Positions 1 through 5,473 of a stretch of DNA of 5,473 bases are shown piece by piece (position 1 is the stretch's first letter; each line of letters begins with the position of its first letter). A program made the position numbers and the translations under genes. The stretch comes from Pseudomonadota bacterium (GTDB lineage: Bacteria; Desulfobacterota; Desulfobacteria; Desulfobacterales; Desulfobacteraceae): positions 1 through 5,473 of the forward strand of contig JAHJDU010000539.1 in the NCBI GenBank assembly GCA_018812385.1. The letters are read 5' to 3'. The notes beneath the pieces were generated by a model. The model saw only the letters and a program-made list of their open reading frames with translations. It was not told where the DNA came from and did no database searches.

Positions 1-43
1 AACTGACCAATAATACAATAGAAAACGTGTTTATTTTTTTCAT
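1..43 (-). CDS. 5' end of a gene for a probable secreted or membrane protein (partial)
   Basis: An ATG (complement of 41-43) is preceded by a strong Shine-Dalgarno sequence, GAGGAG (complement of 50-55), at 6 nt spacing. The frame then stays open to the window edge and reads MKKINTFSIVLLVS. Two lysines followed by a hydrophobic run are typical of the start of a Sec signal peptide or an N-terminal membrane anchor. Only 14 codons are visible, so the product cannot be identified. By context it may be an exported envelope protein of the same polysaccharide locus, for example a polysaccharide export or processing lipoprotein, but that is inference. The gene follows the dehydratase gene on the same strand with a terminator-like hairpin between them. 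A separate promoter about 140 bp upstream may drive it. The start is well supported by ribosome binding site and spacing; the function is unknown. Confidence 0.7.
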   Translation of the reverse strand, partial: MKKINTFSIVLLVS

Positions 44-49
44 TTTTAA

Positions 50-55
50 CTCCTC
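50..55 (-). promoter_or_regulatory. Ribosome binding site of the left-edge gene
   Basis: The minus strand reads GAGGAG, close to the ideal anti-16S match, 6 nt before the ATG at 41-43. It is the strongest ribosome binding site in the window and fixes the start of the truncated gene. Confidence 0.75.
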
Positions 56-68
56 ATTTAAATTTGTT

Positions 69-107
69 AAAAAGCGCCCCCTGATTCCCAGGATCTTTCC
101 TGGGGCG
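69..107 (-). terminator. Intrinsic terminator or leader attenuator hairpin
   Basis: Read on the minus strand, CGCCCC (complement of 102-107) pairs with GGGGCG (complement of 75-80). An inner AGGA/TCCT stem (complement of 98-101 and 90-93) has an AAGA loop and a bulge on its 3' side. The stem is followed at once by C and TTTTT (complement of 69-74), the usual form of a rho-independent terminator. A competing hairpin, CCCAGGA-AAGA-TCCTGGG (complement of 87-104), uses the same G-run and is not followed by a U-tract, so two mutually exclusive folds exist. It is the only terminator-like structure downstream of the dehydratase gene. It also lies within the likely 5' leader of the left-edge gene, ending 25 nt before its start codon, so it may act as an attenuator as well. 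Confidence 0.65.
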
Positions 108-186
108 GTACAAAATTTTAAAAACTTAGAAAGCTACGCAGAGAACATAAATTTTCATAGAGAAGAGATTCAATACAATGGATAGG

Positions 187-215
187 ACTATATATAAATA
201 AATTGGGATTTGCAA
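187..215 (-). promoter_or_regulatory. Sigma-70-like promoter for the left-edge gene
   Basis: On the minus strand a -35 box TTGCAA (complement of 210-215, 4 of 6 to TTGACA) and a -10 box TATAGT (complement of 187-192, 5 of 6 to TATAAT) are separated by exactly 17 bp. Transcription would start near position 180 and give a leader of about 137 nt before the ATG at 43. This is the best promoter match in the window, but it is sequence-only evidence in AT-rich DNA. Confidence 0.5.
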
Positions 216-234
216 TTAGGGTAAACCCTTAATT
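214..234. promoter_or_regulatory. Palindrome next to the -35 box, possible regulator-binding site
   Basis: AATTAGGGT (214-222) and ACCCTTAATT (225-234) form an inverted repeat around a 2-bp centre, with one extra base in the right arm. The centre lies about 43-44 bp upstream of the predicted start near 180 and the palindrome abuts the -35 box. That is a common position for an activator bound next to RNA polymerase. With a 2-nt loop it is unlikely to work as an RNA hairpin. The cognate regulator is unknown. Confidence 0.3.
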
Positions 235-278
235 TTGAAAAAAAATACAGGAAATTTAAAGATTTTTTAATAAAACTG

Positions 279-2174
279 CTATGAGTCGTTTTGTTGATAC
301 TCTGGCACTATTTTTTTCAACATACGTTTTATTTCTTCTTTGTCCTGCTGGTCTGCAGTAAATTGCTTTAATTCATTAAGAAAAAGATTCAGCTTTTCAA
401 GGTTATTATTCTCACTATTGAGAACCATAATTTTCGCATGGCTTGTTGGGACTACAAATTCATCTTCGGTGATAAGCTCTTCATAGAGTTTTTCACCCGG
501 TCGAAGCCCGATATATTTGATTTTAATATCACCATCCGGTTCAAAGCCAGAGAACCGAATCAAATCCTTAGCCATATCACTGATATTTACAGGCTTCCCC
601 ATTTCAAGCACATAGATTTCACCGCCTTTTCCCATTGCACCTGCTTGAAGAATAAGCTGGCAGGCCTCAGGAATGAGCATAAAATAACGAATTATATCTG
701 GATGGGTTACAGTCACAGGGCCCCCCTGCTTAATCTGCTTCTTAAAAAGAGGAATAACACTGCCGGCACTCCCAATCACATTTCCAAACCGCACAGTTAT
801 GAAACTTGTTTTTAAATCTTTTTTCAAACTAGTATGTTGAAGGATCATTTCTGCAATTCGTTTACTGGCACCCATAACATTTGCTGGATTCACGGCTTTG
901 TCCGTTGAGATCAGCACAAATTTCTCACTTTGAAATCGCAGGGCAATATCAACAAGATTTTCTGTCCCGATAATGTTGTTCTCCACAGCCTTCCAGGGAT
1001 GCTGCTCTAACATGGGAACATGTTTATATGCTGCAGCATGAAAGATAATATCTGGCTCATATTTTTTAAAGATTGATTCAATTTCATCTTTATTCTGGAT
1101 ATCTCCTAGAATAGGAAGTATTTCAATATGAGAAAAATCTTTTCTCAGTTCCAGGTCAATCTCATATAATGGGGTTTCTGCCCTTTCAAAAAGGATTATT
1201 TTTTCAGGATGAAATTTACATATTTGTTTGCACAATTCCCGACCGATGGAACCGCCGCCGCCTGTTACAAGGACTTTCTTTTTTCCCAGATAACGACCAA
1301 TCTTCTCCTTTTCAAGATTAACCGGCTCCCGTCCTAAAAGATCCCTGTATTCAACATCTCTTATCAAATTTATTGTGACTTTGCCGTTTATCAGCTCTCC
1401 TATGCTTGGAACGGTTTTAAAGACAATATCTGCTTCTCTACAAATATTTACAATCTGTCTCATCTTTTCGACCTTCAGCGAAGGGATGGCAATGATAGCC
1501 TCCATTGCTTCCGTCGACTTGACTGCATGAGATAGGCCATCAATTTTATCCAGAACAGATATACCGTGTATTTTCCTTCCGATTTTTGAAAGATCATCAT
1601 CCAAAAAGCCTTCTACGTGATAGTTGAGTGAAGCGTCTTCACGGATTTCACGACAGATCTTCTCTCCACAATCCCCGGCACCAATGATAATGACTCCCTT
1701 GCTAGATCTTGATCTGAGTTTAAATATATTCAAGATTGCTTCTTTTAAATCCTGAAAACTTACATTTTCGGTAAACTGCTCAAAAGCCAATCGCGTCACA
1801 ACTCTTAACGCAGCAATAAAAATCAGCGTCAGACACCAATCAATAATAAATACAGATCTTGAAACATCTTCAAATCGATTCACATATAAAACAATGACAA
1901 TAACAATTAACTCGGCTATTGTTGATGCTTTTACAACATTCAATAAATCATTCAAGCTGGTATATCGCCACATGCCTCTATATAGATCAAAAAAATAAAA
2001 ACTAAATATTTTTGCCAACAAGACATAGGGCAGCATATTGTAAAATTTCTCCATGGCCCATTCAGGAATCATAAAATCAAATCGAATCAAATGAGCCACA
2101 TAAAAAGAAAACAACAAAAGAATGACATCTATTGCCAAAATGATGTATAAATTTCTGGATATTCTAATTTTCAT
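279..2174 (-). CDS. Membrane-anchored nucleotide-sugar 4,6-dehydratase (CapD/WbpM/PglF family)
   Basis: The 631-aa product matches the long form of the family, which converts UDP-GlcNAc (or a similar UDP-HexNAc) to the UDP-4-keto-6-deoxy sugar used to make bacillosamine, QuiNAc or FucNAc. The N-terminus has about four membrane helices (roughly residues 9-30, 46-66, 82-98, 108-125), followed by a first Rossmann-like domain with GAGDCGEK (165-172). The C-terminal catalytic SDR domain begins with the NAD-binding motif TGGGGSIGRE (304-313), then HAAAYKHVPMLE (379-390), STDKAVNP (423-430) and MGASKR (434-439). It ends with RFGNVIGSAGSV (462-473) and RPGEKLYEEL (558-567). Met434 stands where classical SDR enzymes have the catalytic Tyr of YxxxK; this Ser/Met/Lys pattern is normal for the long dehydratases, where the TDK motif (424-426) carries out catalysis. 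Both domains are intact. The ATG has an AAGG-type ribosome binding site at a rather long spacing (about 11 nt), inside the end of the 36-codon frame upstream. The family is certain; the exact UDP-sugar substrate is not. Confidence 0.95.
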   Translation of the reverse strand: MKIRISRNLYIILAIDVILLLFSFYVAHLIRFDFMIPEWAMEKFYNMLPYVLLAKIFSFYFFDLYRGMWRYTSLNDLLNVVKASTIAELIVIVIVLYVNRFEDVSRSVFIIDWCLTLIFIAALRVVTRLAFEQFTENVSFQDLKEAILNIFKLRSRSSKGVIIIGAGDCGEKICREIREDASLNYHVEGFLDDDLSKIGRKIHGISVLDKIDGLSHAVKSTEAMEAIIAIPSLKVEKMRQIVNICREADIVFKTVPSIGELINGKVTINLIRDVEYRDLLGREPVNLEKEKIGRYLGKKKVLVTGGGGSIGRELCKQICKFHPEKIILFERAETPLYEIDLELRKDFSHIEILPILGDIQNKDEIESIFKKYEPDIIFHAAAYKHVPMLEQHPWKAVENNIIGTENLVDIALRFQSEKFVLISTDKAVNPANVMGASKRIAEMILQHTSLKKDLKTSFITVRFGNVIGSAGSVIPLFKKQIKQGGPVTVTHPDIIRYFMLIPEACQLILQAGAMGKGGEIYVLEMGKPVNISDMAKDLIRFSGFEPDGDIKIKYIGLRPGEKLYEELITEDEFVVPTSHAKIMVLNSENNNLEKLNLFLNELKQFTADQQDKEEIKRMLKKIVPEYQQNDS

Positions 2175-2180
2175 TGAACT

Positions 2181-2291
2181 TTAAACCTTTTTCCGAATTG
2201 TATTGGATAAACCAATAAAAATTATACTGCTAACCGCATATAACAAAAATACAAAAACAATACCATTCAAACAATAAAAAATATGTATCAT
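2181..2291 (-). CDS. Possible 36-aa single-helix membrane peptide between the two enzyme genes
   Basis: An ATG overlaps the TGA stop of the glycosyltransferase gene as ATGA. The frame runs 36 codons to a TAA only 6 bp before the dehydratase ATG, so it fills the gap almost exactly. The peptide begins MIHIFYCLNG, continues with a hydrophobic stretch (about residues 11-28, IVFVFLLYAVSSIIFIGL) and ends in a basic tail, NTIRKKV. It would be a single membrane helix whose basic tail probably stays in the cytoplasm. No proper Shine-Dalgarno sequence is present (GGAG directly touches the ATG), so translation would depend on reinitiation after the glycosyltransferase stop. The minus strand is T-rich here, and T-rich codons give hydrophobic residues by chance, so the composition alone proves little. 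I do not recognise the sequence. It may be a real small protein, a spacer translated only to couple the genes, or chance. Confidence 0.35.
   Translation of the reverse strand: MIHIFYCLNGIVFVFLLYAVSSIIFIGLSNTIRKKV
2201..2226 (-). promoter_or_regulatory. Weak internal promoter and hairpin upstream of the dehydratase gene
   Basis: The minus strand has a perfect TATAAT (complement of 2221-2226) about 46 bp before the dehydratase start, but no convincing -35 box at 16-18 bp. Just downstream, TATTGG (complement of 2212-2217) and CCAATA (complement of 2201-2206) form a perfect 6-bp inverted repeat with a TTTAT loop, near where a transcript would begin. The element could give the dehydratase its own transcript, or it could simply be AT-rich coding sequence of the small frame here. 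Confidence 0.25.
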
Positions 2292-3436
2292 CTCCATATT
2301 TTTTTATTCCATATTGTTTTATAAAAGGCCTTGGTTTTCTCAGCCACTATTTTCTCAGAAAACGATTTGATGACCATGGCTCTGCCACAGGCCCCCATTT
2401 TTTCCCTGAGCTCAGAATCTTTTATCAGCTTTAATAAAGAATCGGCAAGAGCATAATAGTTTCTGACCGGTACAAGTATGCCATTTTTATTATGGTGAAC
2501 AATTTCTCTGCATCCTGGAACATCTGTTGTGACAATGGGACGTCCACATGCGGCTGCTTCAATCAAAAATTTAGGAACCCCTTCCCCGTATGAAGGAAGT
2601 GTTGCAATATGTACCCGGGACAATACCTCGGCCATATCCTCCTGATAACCGATCCACTCAATAATCCCCTGATTATGCCATTTTTGAAGTGTCTGTCCAT
2701 CAACTGAATTCGGATTGGCAGGATCAGGGATACCGGCCAGGAGCACTCGGAAGATTATTTTTTTCTCCTGAAGGATTTTCACTGCTTGAATCAGTTCGCC
2801 GATCCCCTTGTCCCAAAGCATTCTCGCACCCAGAAGAATGGTTACCCTGCCTTCAGGTTCTTTAAAAAATCTGTAGTGCGATATATCGACACCAGAGCCT
2901 CGAATCAGAATCGATCTATTCTTCTTCACTATCTTCAATGATTCAAACAGGCATTTATCTTCAGGATTTTGAAAGATGGCATAAGCTGCCTTTGAATGGA
3001 AAATAAATCGGTATGCCAGAATAAAAATCCATCGAACCAGAGTTGATTTTAACTCTCTTTTTTGCAGGAAGACAAATCCAAGACCTGCAAAAGCATTCAC
3101 ATACAGGGGGATACTTGCAACTCTGGCAGCAATAGATCCATACAATATCGGTTTTGCAGCCACATGATGCACCAGATGAGGTTTTTCTTTTTTATAAACC
3201 CCTGCAACTTTAAAAATAGTTTTTATCTCCTGAAACAGATTTCGGCTTTCCCGTTTAAGATCAATGGAAATCACCCTGATCCCCTGATTTTCAATAATTT
3301 TCTTATGCTGATGAACCCGCGTAAGAAGGATCACCTCAAATCCATCTTCTTTTAATGCCTTGGCAATATGAAGCCGATGGGAAAAAAAATACCAGTCCTC
3401 GGTTACAAAAAAAAGAATTTTCCTGTTTATGACCAT
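2288..3436 (-). CDS. GT4-family glycosyltransferase (CapM/PglA-like), GT-B fold
   Basis: The 382-aa product is a retaining GT-B glycosyltransferase of family GT4, which transfers a sugar from a nucleotide donor to a growing undecaprenyl-diphosphate-linked oligosaccharide at the cytoplasmic face of the inner membrane. The N-terminal acceptor domain opens with KILFFVTEDWYFFSHR (6-21), typical of the CapM-like subgroup, and has HHVAAKPILYG (90-100). A hydrophobic and basic part (about 111-147) probably touches the membrane. The donor domain starts around RGSGVD (179-184), with GARMLWDKG (203-211) at the phosphate-binding position and the EX7E pair as Glu285 and Glu293 in EGVPKFLIE (285-293), followed by ACGRPIVTTDVPGCREIV (296-313). 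Length and motifs are complete. The ATG has only a weak ribosome binding site (GGA 9 nt upstream); the first residues match the family start, so I keep it. Donor sugar and linkage cannot be read from sequence; a dehydratase next door fits a pathway using a 6-deoxy-amino sugar. Confidence 0.93.
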   Translation of the reverse strand: MVINRKILFFVTEDWYFFSHRLHIAKALKEDGFEVILLTRVHQHKKIIENQGIRVISIDLKRESRNLFQEIKTIFKVAGVYKKEKPHLVHHVAAKPILYGSIAARVASIPLYVNAFAGLGFVFLQKRELKSTLVRWIFILAYRFIFHSKAAYAIFQNPEDKCLFESLKIVKKNRSILIRGSGVDISHYRFFKEPEGRVTILLGARMLWDKGIGELIQAVKILQEKKIIFRVLLAGIPDPANPNSVDGQTLQKWHNQGIIEWIGYQEDMAEVLSRVHIATLPSYGEGVPKFLIEAAACGRPIVTTDVPGCREIVHHNKNGILVPVRNYYALADSLLKLIKDSELREKMGACGRAMVIKSFSEKIVAEKTKAFYKTIWNKKIWR

Positions 3437-3472
3437 AGTGATCTGTCCATGCCTTATACATTAGGATTGAAA

Positions 3473-3500
3473 ATTATATAAATTGAACAGAAATTGCGAA
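3473..3500 (-). promoter_or_regulatory. Probable promoter of the glycosyltransferase-dehydratase operon
   Basis: The minus strand has a perfect -10 box TATAAT (complement of 3473-3478) and a -35-like TTCGCA (complement of 3495-3500, 4 of 6) at 16-bp spacing. Transcription would begin near 3466, leaving a leader of about 30 nt before the glycosyltransferase ATG. The -35 box overlaps the left end of the long palindrome, so whatever binds or folds there could affect this promoter. Confidence 0.45.
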
Positions 3501-3599
3501 GAATTCTGGTTCATATACAAGGCGCATTAAAGGTTGAATACTTGATGTATTCGGCCTTTGATGCAACGCAGTAGATGGACCAAAAGACAAGCAATTGCG
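3492..3599. repeat. Long imperfect palindrome, interspersed-repeat or MITE-like element
   Basis: The core is a 17-bp stem, 3525-3541 with 3547-3563, around the loop TTGAT: 14 Watson-Crick pairs and three G-T pairs. After an asymmetric internal loop comes an outer stem, 3508-3518 with 3571-3581, with 9 Watson-Crick pairs, one G-T and one mismatch. At the ends AATTGC (3492-3497) pairs with GCAATT (3591-3596). The 7-mer AATTGCG also occurs as a direct repeat at 3492-3498 and 3593-3599, like a target-site duplication. No U-tract follows on either strand, so it is not a terminator. From memory it resembles hairpin repeats scattered between genes of Desulfobacterales; only one copy is present here, so repetition is not shown by this window. 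Confidence 0.6.
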
Positions 3600-3905
3600 T
3601 TTAAGTAATTTCATTTCCGATCCTTAATATATTCAATAGTGCCCGACCGAAAACCGCCAAGTTTCACCAGAATCAAAGCATAATTACCATGCAACCATGC
3701 TTTTTTCAAGGATTTGGGTGAGTATGGCAAAAGCCGCAAAGACTCATATGCGATTAAGGACAAGATAATATGTCCCTGGGTGAGTCTGGATCTTGTTTTC
3801 CCTATTAAGAACATGTACAGTCAAATTTTCTGTAGGAAAGACATAAAATTGAAAAACCTGACAGAACCGGGTGTGCATGTCGGAAAAAAGAAAGAATTAT
3901 GGAAA

Positions 3906-5444
3906 GTGACAGATAAAAAACCAGAAAGCACAAAAGATCTGATCCAGGGACGGATACTTGCACGTAATACTATCCTGAATCTAATCGGTTATGGAACTCC
4001 TCTTCTTGTTGCACTGGTAGCAATTCCCATACTTATTAAGGGTCTTGGGGCTGAACGATTTGGTGTGTTGACCCTTGTATGGGTTTTGATCAGTTATATT
4101 GGCCTTTTTGATCTTGGATTGGGCAGGGCATTAATAAAACTGGTTGCAGAAAAACTCGGTGCAGGTCGAGAAAATGAGATCCCGCCACTTATATGGACTG
4201 GTTTGTCTATTATGTGTTTTATAGGCCTTGTAGTCGGTGGGCTTACTGCAATATTGCTGCCGTGGCTTGTGAAAGGATTGCTGAATATCCCGTTGGATTT
4301 GCAAAAGGAAACCCTGGATGCTTTTTATCTTATAGCAGTATTTGTACCGATTATTGTACTCAGCATCGCTCTAAGGGGCATACTGGATGCTCACCAGCGG
4401 TTTGACCTGACAAATACCGTTCGCATACAACTTGGTATTTTTACTTTTCTTGCACCGGTACTGGTTCTACCCTTTACTATCAGTCTTTTTCATATTGTTG
4501 CCCTGATACTTTTCGGGCGGATGCTGGCGTGCATTGTTCAGGCTGTTTTCTGCTTTCACATTGTTCCCTCCCTTGGTAAAAGAATCGCGTTTGAGAGCAA
4601 AATGGCAGGTGTCCTTGTAAAATTTGGCGGGTGGATGACCATTACAAATATAATAAGTCCGGTCATGATTTATATAGATCGCTTTTTTATCAGCGGGATC
4701 ATTTCTGTTGCTGCGGTTGCGTATTACGCGACACCCAGTGAGGTTGTAACAAAATTAACGCTTGTGTCAGGTGCCATGATGGCTGTCTTTTTTCCTGCCT
4801 TTTCTTTAGTTTACGGCCAGGACAAAAATAGTGCGGCCAGACTTTTTGCCAAAGGTGTAAAATATGTGTTTATTATAATTTTCCCCCTTTCATTATTAAT
4901 TGTTGTTTTATCCTATGAAGGACTGAATATCTGGCTTGGTCCTGAATTTGCGGAAAAGAGTACTCTGGTCATGCAAGTCCTTTCTTTAGGCGTTTTGTTT
5001 CTTTGTCTCGGGCAGGTTCCTTATGCATTGATACAGGGAGCTGGCAGGCCGGATATAACAGCAATAATTCATCTTATTGAAATTCCGTTTTACCTTGCTG
5101 TTCTTTTTCTTTTGACAAATGAATATGGAATAAAAGGCGCTTCTATTGCCTGGGCCGGACGGCTTGCTGTTGATTCGGCAATTATGTTTTATATTGCCGT
5201 GAAAATGCTGGGAAAAAAGAATGAACATGGCATCCGGATATTTGTAATCATTGGATTGACAACTGCAGCATACATCCTTGCATTAATCATGTCCGGGCTG
5301 TTCCAAAAAACTCTTTTTATCTGCCTCTTTCTACCTTTATACCTGTCACTTGTCTGGTTTTATATCATGAACTGCGAAGAAAAAGAAATTGTCAAAGCAA
5401 AAGTGTTGAAACTTTGGAAACCGCGTTTTTCCGGTCAGATCTGA
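3906..5444 (+). CDS. Wzx-type oligosaccharide flippase (MOP superfamily polysaccharide transporter)
   Basis: The product is a polytopic inner-membrane protein of the polysaccharide synthase/MATE-like family, which flips undecaprenyl-diphosphate-linked oligosaccharides from the cytoplasmic to the periplasmic face. Counting from the GTG at 3906 it has 512 aa, the usual size, with about 12-14 hydrophobic helices. The first starts in the characteristic ILARNTILNLIGYGTPLL (17-34), followed by the RFGVLTLVWV and GLFDLGLGRALIKLVAEKLG segments (51-84). Charged residues within or next to helices, such as IDRFF (about 247-251), fit the family. The start is uncertain. The frame is open from 3684, with possible starts at TTG 3714, ATG 3813 (543 aa), TTG 3849 (AGGA 11 nt upstream), GTG 3873 and GTG 3906. 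I chose 3906 because it leaves a short hydrophilic leader (TDKKPESTKDLIQG) like homologues, although its ribosome binding site is poor; TTG 3849 has the best one. The gene diverges from the glycosyltransferase. No clear promoter was found upstream. Confidence 0.92.
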   Translation: MTDKKPESTKDLIQGRILARNTILNLIGYGTPLLVALVAIPILIKGLGAERFGVLTLVWVLISYIGLFDLGLGRALIKLVAEKLGAGRENEIPPLIWTGLSIMCFIGLVVGGLTAILLPWLVKGLLNIPLDLQKETLDAFYLIAVFVPIIVLSIALRGILDAHQRFDLTNTVRIQLGIFTFLAPVLVLPFTISLFHIVALILFGRMLACIVQAVFCFHIVPSLGKRIAFESKMAGVLVKFGGWMTITNIISPVMIYIDRFFISGIISVAAVAYYATPSEVVTKLTLVSGAMMAVFFPAFSLVYGQDKNSAARLFAKGVKYVFIIIFPLSLLIVVLSYEGLNIWLGPEFAEKSTLVMQVLSLGVLFLCLGQVPYALIQGAGRPDITAIIHLIEIPFYLAVLFLLTNEYGIKGASIAWAGRLAVDSAIMFYIAVKMLGKKNEHGIRIFVIIGLTTAAYILALIMSGLFQKTLFICLFLPLYLSLVWFYIMNCEEKEIVKAKVLKLWKPRFSGQI

Positions 5445-5473
5445 TTTGTTGACTGGCAAATCTAACGAATGGA
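5445..5473. other. Right-edge spacer after the flippase gene
   Basis: Only 29 bp remain after the stop. GATTTG (5443-5448) and CAAATC (5457-5462) form a 6-bp inverted repeat with an 8-nt loop, but no T-run follows, so it is not a convincing terminator. An ATG at 5469 touches the edge without a ribosome binding site. Confidence 0.3.

Larger units (their letters stand above)
3437..3905. other. Divergent intergenic region between glycosyltransferase and flippase
   Basis: This 469-bp stretch has no well-supported gene. It holds the presumed promoter of the glycosyltransferase (3473-3500), a long palindrome (3492-3596) and two small minus-strand open frames: 67 codons (3611-3814) and 46 codons (3474-3614). 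The small frames overlap by ATGA, and an AAGGA ribosome binding site (complement of 3621-3625) lies 6 nt before the second start. The 67-codon product (MFLIGKTRSR... ending GTIEYIKDRK) has no motif I recognise and no ribosome binding site of its own. The 46-codon frame runs straight through the palindrome, which argues against it being a selected protein. The plus-strand flippase frame also stays open from 3684, but the residues before about 3906 do not look like a flippase N-terminus. I read the region as a repeat-bearing spacer, perhaps with remnants of an older gene. Confidence 0.5.

Noticed and set aside
126..158. Ten-codon minus-strand frame MKIYVLCVAF in the leader of the left-edge gene, as a possible attenuation leader peptide
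   Set aside because: No Shine-Dalgarno sequence precedes it (the upstream bases are pyrimidine-rich), and it has no run of one amino acid that would sense a charged tRNA.
434..438. Met in place of the catalytic Tyr of YxxxK as a sign of an inactive dehydratase
   Set aside because: The long WbpM/PglF-type dehydratases normally have Met here; the TDK motif and all other signatures are intact. The positions given are residue numbers of the protein.
438..815. 125-codon plus-strand open frame
   Set aside because: It is antisense to the highly conserved catalytic domain of the dehydratase and its translation has no recognisable domain.
3062..3355. 97-codon plus-strand open frame
   Set aside because: It is antisense to the acceptor domain of the glycosyltransferase, with low-complexity Phe/Lys-rich translation caused by the opposite strand.
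3492..3599. Palindrome as a bidirectional transcription terminator between divergent genes
   Set aside because: The flanking genes diverge from this region, so no terminator is expected, and neither strand has a U-tract after the stem.
4193..4405. 70-codon plus-strand frame inside the flippase gene
   Set aside because: An out-of-frame shadow of the flippase, which is clearly the coding frame.
4986..5228. 80-codon minus-strand frame
   Set aside because: Antisense to the C-terminal helices of the flippase, with no ribosome binding site or motif.
5443..5473. Inverted repeat after the flippase as a terminator, and ATG 5469 as the next gene start
   Set aside because: The hairpin has a weak 6-bp stem and no T-run; the ATG has no ribosome binding site and only 5 bases are visible.
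1..5473. CRISPR arrays, tRNA or rRNA genes, insertion sequences with transposase, toxin-antitoxin or phage-defence genes
   Set aside because: No regularly spaced repeats, cloverleaf, transposase motifs or defence-related domains were seen in the open frames of either strand.

Overview
The window is a piece of a bacterial cell-surface polysaccharide (O-antigen, capsule or exopolysaccharide) locus. It carries three full-length genes: a membrane-anchored nucleotide-sugar 4,6-dehydratase (279-2174, minus), a GT4 glycosyltransferase (2288-3436, minus) and, divergent from these, a Wzx-type oligosaccharide flippase (about 3906-5444, plus). Together they cover three steps of undecaprenyl-linked glycan synthesis: making a 6-deoxy-amino-sugar precursor, adding a sugar to the lipid-linked oligosaccharide at the cytoplasmic face, and moving the finished unit across the inner membrane. 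A diderm, Wzx/Wzy-type pathway is the natural reading. No initiating phosphoglycosyltransferase, polymerase or chain-length regulator lies inside the window, so the final glycan cannot be named.

Layout: at the left edge (1-43, minus) are the first 14 codons of another gene with a strong ribosome binding site and a signal-peptide-like start. It is separated from the dehydratase gene by 235 bp holding a good sigma-70-like promoter, a palindrome just upstream of that promoter, and a GC-rich hairpin plus U-tract that may end the dehydratase transcript and also attenuate the new one. The 113 bp between the glycosyltransferase and dehydratase genes is almost entirely filled by a 36-codon open frame for a small one-helix membrane peptide. 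It starts with an ATGA overlap on the glycosyltransferase stop and ends 6 bp before the dehydratase start, so the minus-strand genes may form a tightly coupled operon. The divergent region between glycosyltransferase and flippase (3437-3905) contains a roughly 105-bp palindromic repeat-like element bounded by a 7-bp direct repeat, and two small minus-strand open frames of doubtful status joined by another ATGA overlap.

Organism: AT-rich DNA, roughly 40% GC by eye. From memory, the palindrome resembles interspersed hairpin repeats found between genes in Desulfobacterales-type sulfate reducers, and the flippase N-terminus looks like homologues from that group. This assignment to Desulfobacterota is an inference from recall. 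The three main genes are ordinary members of known families; I see no clear new enzymatic system. What merits a second look lies in the intergenic DNA.
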